A DNA stretch of 64,000 nt from Saururus chinensis (lineage: Eukaryota > Streptophyta > Magnoliopsida > Piperales > Saururaceae), in the NCBI GenBank assembly GCA_035235625.1, contig CP141140.1:54803351-54867350 (forward strand). Reading direction: 5' to 3'. The number at the start of each line of letters is the position of its first letter. Positions within the stretch are counted from its first letter, which is position 1. Of the stretch, positions 1 to 10,265 are shown one piece after another. A program made the position numbers and the translations under genes. The notes beneath the pieces were generated by a model, which ran no database searches, was not told where the DNA came from, and worked only from the letters and a program-made list of their open reading frames with translations.

Positions 1-1688
1 AATGCATCATTCATAATCACAATATCAAGCTTCAACATCATCATTTAACCCCCACATGTGTGTGTAACTAGTAAAAGCATTTCACACAATGCATGCCAAC
101 ATGCTTGAAATTAAACTCACTACCACACTACACATGTGAATTATCATCTAAACATGAATTCCAGCTGAAATCATAGGAGAAGAAATATTGGAATCATAAC
201 TCAAATCAAAACTCAACCACAAAGGTTCAACACATATAAGATCATGCATTTCATCATTGAGTCATGGCATTCACCAACATTCACACATCAACTAACCATA
301 TTCTATCATGACAAATCAATCCAATAATAGGTTATAGTTCTACTGAAAATATGTTTAACAATGAGGAACCAACCATTCATAATTTCAAGATGATAATTCC
401 AACATCATGCCACAAAACATAAGTCCTTCCACAAATCTCTAAGCATATATCTCAACTCCATAAACCAATAGCATGCATTTTCAGTAGCATAATATAGCGT
501 AAAACACTCCACATTCATACGAAATTGGCAAGCTAAAGTGGAATCATCGAAATAAATATCATATGCACAACATACAAATTACTGTATAACCGTTCGAACG
601 CCAACAAGGCAGAACTAGTCATCTTCTTCCTTTTGCAAATTCAAACCGAAACATCATTGATAACACTTCAAATCCACATCTAACACCCTAATCATCATCA
701 AAAGTCCTTCATGACTTCCAGAACATCAAACCATATCATAATAATGCAAAACCCTAAGAAATCGGGATTAAATAATTACATTTTCTAATCTTACCATTAA
801 CACACCAAATCAAGCAATCTCCATTCGAAATAAGCCAAAAATCAAGAATGTTACCATGGATAAACTGAGATTTCGAAGACCCATTACCTTAGCACTTGAT
901 TAAGCTCGGATTGGAGAGTCACCCTTCTTGAAATCCTTGAAAACACATTGAGTTTGAATTAAACTCCATTACAAATCAATTTAAGGAAATCTCTAATTAA
1001 ATCTTAGATCTAGGGCTTGTTGGTTGTAAAAATCGAATTTTGAAAGCTAGGGTTTGTAGTAAAACACAAATCAGTAGCTTTTGAGGTCTAAAAACGAATT
1101 GAAACATAGGGAAAATGGTGGATTTGAAAGAGATTAGGAAGAAAGCTAGGGTTTAGTGCTTGATTAGAGTAAGCTTACCTTAATCGGCTTCTAATCCGCC
1201 CTAAGTGGGGATTAGGCCAGACCTCCTTCCTTAGCCTATTCCCAATAATGGAAATGGCTCAGGTTTGCCCTTTTATAGTAAGGGTTGGGGTATGCATGGG
1301 TAAATTTTGGGGTGTAAATAAGAAAAGTAGGCTAAAAGTGGGTATTTTACAAATTTAAGAACTAATTAAGCCTAATAAAATTCTAAAAATTTTTGTATGA
1401 CCTTAAGTAGATATCTAGGTTCATTTGACCCAAAAATTAAAATTTTGACGGTGGGGCCCATAGGGGTCCCGCCAAAACCCTAATTTTCAGAAAAATAGTA
1501 AAAATTCCTGAAAATCACATTTGATTTAAAATCACTTAAAACCACTAATCTTAAAGTTAATTTTGGTTAAAACCATATTAAACACTATTTATTCATGAAA
1601 TCATCGACTAGATCAGAAAACGCGTAAATCTCACGATAACCAATAATTAAATAAAATTAAAACCGGTTTAGAGATGAGGGTCCTTACA
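1..1688 (-). mobile_element. LTR of an LTR retrotransposon, cut by the window edge
   Basis: Read on the minus strand, the segment begins TGTAAGGACCCTC at 1688, a start typical of plant Ty3/gypsy LTRs (TGTAA-G/C-GACCC type). A TATA box lies about 410 bases inside (1268-1277), the usual spacing for U3. A good splice-donor-like AAGGTAAGC follows. No TG..CA partner or target duplication can be shown because the other end is outside the window or unrecognised. The plus-strand junction is ...CCTTACA followed by GTGG, so it abuts the GGN repeat directly. No retroviral coding sequence is visible. It is unclear whether this is a solo LTR or part of a longer element. Confidence 0.5.
1268..1277 (-). promoter_or_regulatory. 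TATA box of the left-edge LTR
   Basis: The minus strand reads TATAAAAGGG, a near-consensus plant TATA box, about 410 bases downstream of the LTR start at 1688. The position fits an LTR U3/R promoter. Confidence 0.4.
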
Positions 1689-1996
1689 GTGGTTGTGGCG
1701 GCGGCGGTTGTAGTGGTGGCGGTGGTAGCGGTGGTGGTGGTGGTGGTAGTTGTGGCGGTAGCGGCTGTGGTAGCGGCGACGGCAGTGGCGGAGGTAGTGG
1801 TGGTGGCAGTGACATTGGTGGTGGCGGCGGCGGTAGCAGTGGTTGTGGCAGTGGCTATGGTGGTGGTGGCAGTGATAGTAATGGTGGTGGTGGTGGCAAT
1901 GGTGGCAGTGGTAGCGGCGATGGTGGTGGTGGTGGCGGCAGCAGTGGTGGTGACAGTGATGGCAGTGGTAGTGGTGGTAGTAGTAGTAAGACATAA
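1689..1996 (+). repeat. (GGN)n glycine-codon-rich trinucleotide tract
   Basis: About 300 bases of imperfect GGT/GGC/AGT/TGT triplets. In the frame starting at 1688 the tract is open for 102 codons, almost all Gly, Ser, Cys and Asp, and ends with SSSKT and TAA at 1994-1996. The frame has no ATG: the LTR joins it at its first codon. It could be the tail of a glycine-rich-protein exon severed by the LTR, or only a microsatellite. The antisense frames give poly-Thr/Ala and poly-His/Tyr products and are artefacts of the repeat. Confidence 0.6.
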
Positions 1997-2190
1997 GTGT
2001 TTAGTACAATAATTTTCTCCCAAAATTCATGGGTTGATGGGTAGAAAATTTTTAGGCCAAATTTTCATTCATTTTCTCTCACTTTTCACTCTGTTTCTCT
2101 TTCCCCATTACACCAAACAGTGGAAACTGGGAAATTTTAAGAAGATTCTTTTCCTTTTCTCCGTTTTCCACTAATCCAAATAGACCCTAA
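1997..2190. other. Short AT-rich spacer, no gene
   Basis: Pyrimidine-rich sequence ending in a TAATCCAAATAGACCC motif of the kind seen at MITE edges. No gene, tRNA or convincing inverted repeat was seen. Confidence 0.3.
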
Positions 2191-2194
2191 CTGT

Positions 2195-2690
2195 GTCATC
2201 GGATGGCAATATGGCTCACATGTGACTTATAAGTAAATTATTTGTTTACATTATCATATAGTCATTTCCATGTAGGCATGTGTTTTAAAAAATAAGATAA
2301 TTTTATGTTTACAATTTGATTGATTGCTTTAATTTATTTTATTTTTTTTGAATATTCAAAGAGATTTCAATTGCCCCAAACCACAACTAAGCTAGCTAGC
2401 CACACCACGGATATGGATCAGGCCTCCCCCATCCCCTTGTTGGTAATATTTGAGGCCGAAGAAAAAATTTCAGATAATATATTTACATGTAATATAATAA
2501 TACTAACATAACTAATTAACATCAATATCTAGTGAGCTACTTTATTTAAAAATCACTGAAGTCTGAGATTTAAAATTATAAATTAAGGTTTTGCATATGA
2601 ATTTTACTAACATAACATCTTCTAAAATAATACTATCAATAACATATCTTTGTTATGAGTTGTTATAAAGAATGCACTGAGATTGTGGGT
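2195..2690 (+). repeat. Segment duplicated at 41510-42010 (3' flank of a neprosin unit)
   Basis: From CGGATGGCAATATGGCTCAC to GTTATAAAGAATGCAC this is closely similar to 41510-42010, with few indels. In the right-hand unit the segment lies about 1 kb downstream of the neprosin stop. Its presence here, upstream of unit A, suggests that another neprosin repeat unit lies or lay left of the window. No open frame is conserved between the copies, so I treat it as non-coding. Confidence 0.65.
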
Positions 2691-5600
2691 GGAATTATGC
2701 TGCCGCAAAATTGGCAGAAGGGACAAACGCTCATGAGATTCAATGAATTCTGATCCTAGTATCAAAATCCAGCCCGCCAGGGAGGGGTTTTAGGTTCGAA
2801 TCGAGCAAATCACTTGGTTCAACAAAAGGAGTTAAGATTTGGAGGATGTCTTTAAAGCATATATAAAAAAAAATTGCATTCAAGTCTTAAATATTGGTCC
2901 TTTTCATATACTTGGACTCCATATGCCTATACTAGGTCTAGTTAGTTTCCTGGGCCAACACCCTACATTCTGTTGGGCCCTACAAAGGTGTTGAACGAGA
3001 TAAAAACATATATCCTCCATCCCATTTTTATATCTTAATTTAAAAAAAAATATTAATTTTTATTATGAGAATTTTTTTAAGTATTTGACCATTTAAATTG
3101 AGCTATCAATATGTGACATAACTAGCTAAGACACCTGCCAACAAAATCCACCGATCGTGTAAAGGGCTCTTGGCATAATAGCTAGCAAGGGGTGCACTAG
3201 CCTCCATGAGCTCAAAGTGTTTGAGGCCACATACCTCAACGAGACCATGGAAAAGTATAATGTGTATGTGAGTTTAATAGGCCTATTGGCCAAAATCGAA
3301 GGAGAAGAGGATTAATATAAATAGGGAACATGTCCTAATTCGCACTAATCCTATTACTTACCAACTAGACCCCACTCTTTCCTCCACAACACAAATCCCC
3401 TCTTTGACCCACCAGCTCCAGCCTCTCTTGCATGAAGGAAGAGGGGCTGCTACCCCTCCATTGCAGTGCCTCGAGAAGCATGTCGCACCACCTTGGGCTG
3501 CATGCGGCTTCTCCAAGGGACTCTTATGAATTGTTTACATGCTAAGAGAAGGGATCGAAGGGGCAAATCACATTCATCTATTCCATGTTTGAAGGGTATT
3601 GTTGATCTTCCTCACAAACTATACATAATCAAGATAATCCTCCACCCATAAATATTATATCTGCGTAAAAGGGCATGCTTTTTGGGTGATCGCTTGGTCA
3701 CGTCATAAGGATTCACCCCCAAAGATTCGTAGGTTTTTGCTCCTTGATTTTTTTGATAGTATATGATTGATTGGTTTGTGGAATTGAATATTTCTTATAG
3801 ATATCACGGTGGATTTTCTTTTAGGTGAAGTGAGAAGAGAAATGGTCTTTTTTATTTGGCGACTCTACCAGATCAATGCCCACTCTATGCTTCCACTGCT
3901 ACCAATTGTGGAAGGTGGAACAGACTTATAATTTGACCTTTTGCCTCCATATTTCATATGATGCATGCGGCTAGGGCATCATAATTCACCTATTTATCAA
4001 ATCTAATTATAGAATTTATTTGATTTTCTGATTAGAATTCTTCCAGTAGTGCATCTGTGCAAATTTTTGGCCCTGTTTGAGGTTTGGGAAGTGCACCAAA
4101 GGACCCAATTTCACCTAGGGGCTTTTTTGTCAATACACATGCAAGACCCTAACTTTGGGTTCAAATTATTTTTATCTTCCCAATGTCCAAAACTAACATT
4201 TTATGACTGAAATGTTTAATAGCAAATGTTTCAAGGATATAATAAATTTCTTAGAATTTTGACAATATTAAAATAGTTTTGGTGGACCACAAGTGCCATT
4301 TTGGTCAAAATAGTTTTGCTGGAATTTCGTTAGCCATACTTCTATCCAGAAATTATAAATACTCTCTTATTGACATATTGTAGTTTGATTCTTGGTGTAT
4401 GAATAGCGTACAACTTGCGGTTTGTGAAAATTACACATTACCTATATATAAGGGTATTTTAGTAATTTTTTATCATGCCCCTTGACATGGCTTGACCTCG
4501 GCTAGAGGACACAATAATTTTTTAATCCAAAATGATGAGTTAAATTAGAATACACAACCACTACTTTGTTTAAAAACAGTCCAAGAAAATTAAAAGAAAT
4601 CGACCTATTACTATTAGACATACTACTAAGCATCATTGTACAATTTGGAACTAAAAGGCTTAATGAGGTCTACTGCCTTCAAAACTAATAGAAAGATCCA
4701 TAATTATAAAAAAAGACTCAAACTTGCTTGAATTTATTAGCTAGGAAACTATCTCATAGTAAATGTCCTATCCCTCCTCAACATCTTTTTAGTTTTTGTC
4801 TTACTTACAAAATAAATCATATTAAGAACTTATGTAACAAAACTACAAGTGGGTTTTTCGAAGGATTCCCAAAATAAGTCAAAGGTGTGGACATAGCCCA
4901 ACAAGGTTTTGAGTAATAAAATACTTACATTAACACCATAAAGAATAATCTAAAGATATAAACAAATCCCTACATTATACCAATATAAATATAACAATAA
5001 TACATCAAAGGAAAATCTCAAGAAAATAAATCCCAAAGTACCTGAAGATATCATTATCTATTACTTGACATTCTTAAACTCATAATGCCAAAAGTCCCTC
5101 GTCAAGCCGATGTATATCGAATAACCTAGAGCATAGCTCCAATGTCATAGCAATGTTCTCAAGCGCTCACATAGGTATAAGTTGTTTTGCCTCCATCTAA
5201 ATACTAAACCACATCCTTTTGAATAGAAAACATGATTCATAAAAAATCAACCTACTTGTGTAGGGGAAATCCTGCGGAGGCTAAATTGTGATGCATGTAG
5301 AATAAGTACATGTATGACTAAATGTACATGCATATAGACATAAGTAATTCCATTATATGATAGCAATATTATGCTAATTAAATATAAATGACATGTTAAT
5401 CCATGCAAATCAGGATTAAAACAAGTGTTACACGTCAAAAACTATAGTGTCAATCCATCGTGGCCATGGGCAATCAATTATTCAGTCAATTATGAAGAAC
5501 AATTACATTTGCCAATCAATCAGGCCCTTCGATGATTGATAAATCAATGAAAATTTAAACAACAATAAGTTTGCCGATCAATCACCTCTTAGGGGCAATT

Positions 5601-5850
5601 TATTGGTCAACCAATCAAAGGAAAAACAAAACAACAACAACTTTAATGATCAATTATTGTTATTATAAGTTGTCAATCGGTCACTCAAATAAAAAGTGAC
5701 AACAACTCTTCCAGTTGATCGTCCCACTAGAGCGGTCGATCGGACAGTTCAACAAAAAGGTAACATTGGCTTTAACTGTTTCCAAGATGGTGTTTCAGGA
5801 GGGAACATAGTTTTCTTTAAGCTTTGAAGCTTATTTTTCAACAAATAAGT
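2691..5850. other. AT-rich intergenic DNA with TE debris, no gene
   Basis: No conserved reading frame was recognised. Visible items: tRNA-promoter-like A-box (TGGCAGAAGGG, 2712) and B-box (GGTTCGAATC, 2793) sequences; a Stowaway-like left end (CCTCCATCCCA, about 3016); a TATA-like AATATAAATAGGG at about 3314 followed by a CT-rich leader, possibly an old LTR promoter; and GATC-rich repetitive sequence at 5450-5760 that recalls the sequence at 25680 and 33840. Confidence 0.35.
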
Positions 5851-5858
5851 CAAAAAAT

Positions 5859-6870
5859 TTAAACCAAAAGATTTTGATGTTCTAGCATATTTACTTCATC
5901 AAAGTTCATCAACTTCTCCCTCTTAGTCTTCACTATTATCCTGTGAAATATCCAAAGTTCTTTTAAGGGAACTATCTTGTTGCGTAGAATTTTATGAAAA
6001 AATATGTTAAAGAAATAAAACATTTCTAGGTTGAATTTTAGTATTGACATGTACATTAGAAATATTTAATTTATTAACAAAAAAACAATATGCAATACTA
6101 TTATTCGGCATATGTGATAAACACACAATCAATGATTTTTCGTCCAAGTGTCGTCCTCTTGGGAATAAGAACTGACACTTTGGTCAAATACCCCCACAAT
6201 TTTAAGAATTTATAAGAAGACTTTTGACTTCTTCATAATTCATATTGTGTCATCAAGTTTTTCTTATGGGGTAGTTTGTTGAAAATATAATTTGTAAAAA
6301 AGAAAGTTTCCCCCTACATGTTCTGATGTAATCCATAACTTATTAACATGGCATTTATTATTTTCTTTAAATTTTTATTTTTTGGTTCAACAACTTCATT
6401 TTGATAAGGTGTATAAAGTATTATAGTTTGGTGAATAATATCATGTTGCGAATAGAATACACCAAAAGATGATTTATATTCCCCACCTCTATTATCCTTA
6501 GAACTTAAATTTTCTTGTCAAATTGATTCTCAACCTCGGTTTTATATAGCACAAATATGTATATGGCTTCATCCTTGCTTCTTAGCAAGTATATATAACA
6601 ATATTGTGTACTATTGTCAATAACTATTATGAAATACTTTTTACATTCTCTTGTTGGAACAAGTTTTGACTCATAAATATTGATGTGAATTAACTCAACA
6701 GGTACAATACTTCTCTCAATACTTGGGAATGATTTTTTTATTATTTTTTATTCCAAAAAAGTCTCACATTTATGACTGAGTCTATTAAATTTAGGCATAT
6801 CATAAACACCCATAAATTCCAAAGCTAATTCTTGAACCTTTTTAATTATAAAATTATTGAATAAAATTAC
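5859..6870 (-). pseudogene. Ty1/copia polyprotein relic (GAG-pre-integrase and integrase core)
   Basis: The minus strand, read from about 6860 down to 6100, encodes a degenerate copia integrase in shifting frames. Visible pieces, in order: HKCETFLE (remnant of the zinc-binding/pre-integrase part), PVELIHINIYESKLVPTRE, KKYFIIVIDNSTQYCYIYLL with the first catalytic Asp, LRDNRGGEY with the second, HDIIHQTI, and NEVVEPKNKNLKKIINAML with the catalytic Glu. The downstream KLPHKKN and WGYLTKV pieces are also family-typical. Several in-frame stops (for example after the motifs KI, NM and AE) and lost residues show it is dead. A further open piece at 5859-6056 probably continues the region after integrase. 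No reverse transcriptase or RNase H was found, so the element is internally deleted. Confidence 0.8.
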
Positions 6871-7099
6871 TCAAAAAATAGTAATGATGATTAGAAAGAT
6901 AATATAAAAATTATTATTTAGGAGGTTAGAGTATTGTCAGTGAGTCATCGACACATTGATAAACTCGCCGATGAAATAATATTTTTACTATTTGTGAGGT
7001 TCGACGTGTTGACGGACTAGTCGATGAAGTCGATTTTTTTCCAGCAAGGTTCAACAAGTCGATGATGTGGGAACCAATCTACCTATAGTTGTGGGACTG

Positions 7100-8258
7100 C
7101 AATATTAAAGTTATCAAGGGAGACTTACTTATTTGAGTCAACAGTAGAGTTTTACTTGATCTATTATGGAGCCAAGATGACTTGGGGAGTGTTTAAAATC
7201 AAAGAGTTTTGCAAATGAGCTATTTGAATACAACTTTGTAGAATAAATAGTTGGAAAATCTTTTTAAAGGTTAAGTTAGATAGGAATATGTTTTTAGAAA
7301 TTTAAAAAAGTAAATGAATATATTGTCTCTTTAAAATCTATTCTAGAGGATAACCCATTTCAATACAACTCCTGATTTCGAGGAACGTCATCAAAGATTT
7401 GTTACTAATAAATTTTGTTGTTTTCCCAAACACAACTTTGCTTCATCTCTACAAATTCTCCGTTAGCCTTATTACAAATTTCTATCAAAACAACCCCTAA
7501 AATATCAGTCCTTACAAATTTGCTTGTTTGTTCTTCATATAAATATTCCAGAGTAAATTGGGTAACCATTAAGGCGTCCAACGTTTGGCATGAGAGTTGT
7601 GAATGGGTAATCACTAATCAGCCATATCTAGTTTAGCATTATAATGTCAGCCAAAATACTTAATTTTCTAGCATTTGGAAGTCCCTGACGGATTAGGCAC
7701 GTTAGAGATGTTGTTTATAAAAAAAAAATTAAAAAAAGGAAAATAGTGAAGCTACTATGATTGTCTTCAAAGAAATAGAAATATGAAACAATTGCTTGTT
7801 TTCGAGATACATTGATGAGGCAACAATGCTATATTCTAACAATGTGACCACTTATTGTAATTTACCCCTCAGACAGATTGAGCTAAAAGAAGAAACTTGT
7901 AGTCATTGATCCACATGGTGGTAGGTCACCAGTGGCATCGCCCGTTAAGAATGAAATACGAAAATGGATGTAAATGAACGTGTCGACCCATCTCTTCAAT
8001 TTGGAAAAAGAGACATTTTAAGGCTTGCTTGATTAAATTCACCACATTGATATAGAATAAAATGTTTTATAAAAATAACTGCCGGACCGGTATTTTATGA
8101 CCAGTTCCAGCCTATGGGACTCCTAACATTGCCACTAATTTATAGACATCAGTGCCCCTACCGTGTCCGGAGCCCATGTGAGCTAGTCACGGGCCTCCGG
8201 TCATGGAAACCGAGCACGACACTCTCACTGCTCTATATAACGTAACTCATCTCTCGTC
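7100..8258 (+). repeat. Neprosin repeat unit A, 5' part (paralogous to 35740-36900)
   Basis: From TTATCAAGGGAGACTTAC to CACTCTCACTGCTC this matches 35740-36895 almost throughout, including the ATCCACATGGTGGTAGGTCACC block and the GTGCCCCTACCGTGTCCGGAG block. It is upstream, probably promoter-side, sequence of the unit. No frame stays open in both copies, so I see no gene. The match breaks at the small secreted-protein gene start, which unit B lacks. Confidence 0.75.
8231..8237 (+). promoter_or_regulatory. TATA box upstream of the small secreted-protein gene
   Basis: CTATATAA lies about 50 bases before the ATG at 8284, with a CT-rich leader between. The spacing fits a core promoter for the plus-strand copy. 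Confidence 0.45.
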
Positions 8259-8283
8259 CTTCCAACTCAACTCATCAGTCACG

Positions 8284-8995
8284 ATGGTGAGAGCTTTTTT
8301 TAACTGGCCTCAGTGATCCTTCCGACAGCGGTTCTGGCTGGTCAGAACTGTCCATTGCCAACCCCGGCTCTCCGTCCTCCTCAGCCTCGTCGTTCTCGCC
8401 CTACTCCACCACCTCCACCCACTCCATCCCTCCGTCCTCCTTCTCCCTTTAAAACCAAAGACTACCTACAGGTGCACCGCCACCTTCCTCATGCCCGGTG
8501 AATCTGCTCTGCGGACACCCCCCCCCCCCTGCTAGACAGCCTGCCAGGCCGCTTTCTTCACTGTCTTAGACTCGAAGCCAACATCCCAGGAGGCGGCTTC
8601 TGTCGACTTTGCATTAATGGTCCACTCTCACTGGAGGGATGCGGCATGGAGTGGGGCGAGGAGGAGGTGGTGGGCTGAGGCTGAGGCTGACGAGGACAGA
8701 GAGGCAGGTTTGGCAATGGACAATTCCGGCCAGCCAGAACTGCTGCCGGAAGGATAGCTAAGGCTAAAAAAAGGGTTCTCACCATCGTGACTGATGAGTT
8801 AAGTTGGAAGTCGACGGCATACCCCTGCCGCATCCCTCGAGCGCGAACTGGATCATAAATGTGAAGTCAAGATGAGGCTGCCGCTTGGGATGTCGGCTCC
8901 GAGTGTCATACAGAAGCGAAAACCGGCCTCGAAGTCAGTCAGGCCGTCGAGGAAGGCGCAGCTGGGACATCCGCCGAGCAGATTCGCTGGGCATG
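8284..8995 (+). pseudogene. Small secreted Pro-rich protein gene, broken plus-strand copy
   Basis: The copy starts ATGGTGAGAGC, but the signal-peptide region has lost frame (MVRAFFNWPQ then stop). Without the indel it would resemble the minus-strand copy's hydrophobic leader ending in VLAGxNCPLP. It continues with a Pro-rich stretch to about 8460. The 3' part reappears at 8870-8995 as an open piece EAAAWDVGSECHTEAK...EQIRWA with stop at 8993-8995. Between the halves lies a second copy in inverted orientation. Sharing of EAA-A/S-WDVG-S/F-E with that copy indicates the true C-terminal frame. I do not recognise the family. Confidence 0.5.
8515..8812 (-). pseudogene. Small secreted Pro-rich protein gene, inverted second copy
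   Basis: On the minus strand, ATG at 8785-8783 (MVRTLFLALAILPAAVLAG) opens a clean signal peptide with an Ala-x-Ala-type end, then RNCPLPNLPLCPRQPQPQP and a Ser/Pro/His-rich stretch. The frame switches near 8610 relative to the conserved tail EAASWDVGFESKTVKKAAW, which ends at a TAG; the straight reading frame instead ends at 8558. The 5' leader (CAACTTAACTCATCAGTCACG) matches the leader of the plus-strand copy, so the inverted duplication includes 5' UTR. The downstream end runs into a C13 homopolymer at about 8518-8530. Function is unknown; a secreted peptide is the only inference. Confidence 0.45.
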
Positions 8996-10000
8996 AAGAA
9001 GGTTGGCGGTGGTCCTGTTTGGTGTCTTTTGATTTGTCTGCTACTTTTTGTTTCGTGTCTGTTTGAAGTCTTAGGATGGGTGGCTGTTGTGGTCAAGTTT
9101 GTTTGTCTTTTCATGTAATATTTGCATGTAACTTTGTTTTGGTGATCTAGTTCGAAGAAAGTCTCTATTTTCATAACACTTTCTCAGGCTCAAATCTTCC
9201 CAGTCACATCATTTATAGTTATCTTTCAGTATATATATTTTGCACTGGTTTACGTATAAACTTATTGTTCCTCAATAATTAATGGAACTAATTACTATTC
9301 CTTCATTAACTCATATATTTACCATTAAGTTAATATTGAGTGAATGAGTTGCAAGGTTAAAGGTATTTAAGCTTACAAACAAATTTATTCAAGTCATCTT
9401 GCTGGTCTGAGCATTAGGCTGGCCTCTTCTTACAATTGTAATTCCATTTATTTCTGCTCTTAAAACTAACGTACGATAAGATTAATAGAAAAGAAGGGAG
9501 AACATCAAACAAGGTGGGAGGGGAGTGCTAAGAATAGGACTTGTCTAGCTTGACCCGTTTTTATGGCCAAGGCTAGGTGACCAACTATAGAAGGCCACCA
9601 CACCACCCATAAATAGTGATTAGTGAGATAGGAACTTTAAGAACTGGATTCAAAGCCCATGTTCATTGTTCCCCCTTCATATGTCCTCTCTCACTTAATC
9701 TAGTCATGCAATATAAGAAAATATTTTTCCTAAGAATAATCACTCACACATAATTTAAAAACTATCTTTTATTCTATCCATATCAATGTAGTCAATTTAA
9801 TGAACAAGGCATTAAAAGGTCTTTCTTTCTAAATTGAAGAGATGGGTCTACATGTTCATTTACCTCATTCCCGTATTTCAATGACTACAAGTTTCTTCTT
9901 TCAACTCATTTTGTCTACAGTCCCATTACAACAAGTGGGCATATTGTTCAAATATGGCATTATCGCATCATCAATGTATCTCGAAAATAAGCAATGTTAT
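8996..10000. other. 3' flank and AT-rich DNA, no gene
   Basis: 8996-9180 looks like the 3' UTR of the small secreted-protein gene (T/G-rich, no motif proven). The rest is AT-rich. 9815-9990 resembles, in inverted orientation, the block at 7740-8010 (GGTCTACATGTTCATTTACC, TCTCGAAAATAAGCAATG), a decayed inverted repeat of the unit's upstream region. Confidence 0.35.
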
Positions 10001-10017
10001 ATATATATATGAGACCT

Positions 10018-10216
10018 GTTTATATGAGCCCGGGCTCATATAAATCTACGTGAGCCCGGGCTCTATGGACCGCCGGATTTACATCCGGCGGCTCATAATA
10101 TTTATGGTTATACTCATTGGTTAAACCCATAAGTATTATGGGCCGCCGGATGTAAATCCGACGGCCCATAGAGCCCGGGCTCACATAGATTTATATGAGC
10201 CCGGGCTCATATAAAC
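10018..10216. mobile_element. Foldback MITE inserted in a (TA)n tract
   Basis: This 199-bp element has near-perfect inverted arms of about 83 bases. The left end GTTTATATGAGCCCGGGCTC is mirrored by the right end GAGCCCGGGCTCATATAAAC. Each arm itself contains two GAGCCCGGGCTC palindromes and a CCGCCGGAT..ATCCGGCGG-type palindrome. The spacer is about 30 bases. (TA)n lies on both sides (9999-10010 and 10224-10262), which fits insertion into a TA microsatellite, as known for Micron-type MITEs. It has no coding capacity. Confidence 0.75.
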
Positions 10217-10221
10217 TTTTT

Positions 10222-10223
<2 letters not shown>

Positions 10224-10262
<39 letters not shown>
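10224..10262. repeat. (TA)n microsatellite
   Basis: About 19 uninterrupted TA units directly right of the foldback element. The shorter left remnant is at 9999-10010. Confidence 0.95.

Positions 10263-10265
<3 letters not shown>

Noticed and set aside
1631..2023. Overlapping long frames over the GGN tract (poly-Thr/Ala, poly-His/Tyr, poly-Val/Ala)
   Set aside because: All frames of a trinucleotide repeat are open by chance, and none has a plausible start context or domain.
2793..2802. tRNA gene suggested by GGTTCGAATC
   Set aside because: No acceptor stem or anticodon arm can be folded around it. At most it is a SINE-like promoter remnant.
7405..7636. Opposed frames of 69 and 73 codons in the unit A upstream region
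   Set aside because: The paralogous region at 36050-36290 has stops and indels in both frames, so there is no coding conservation.
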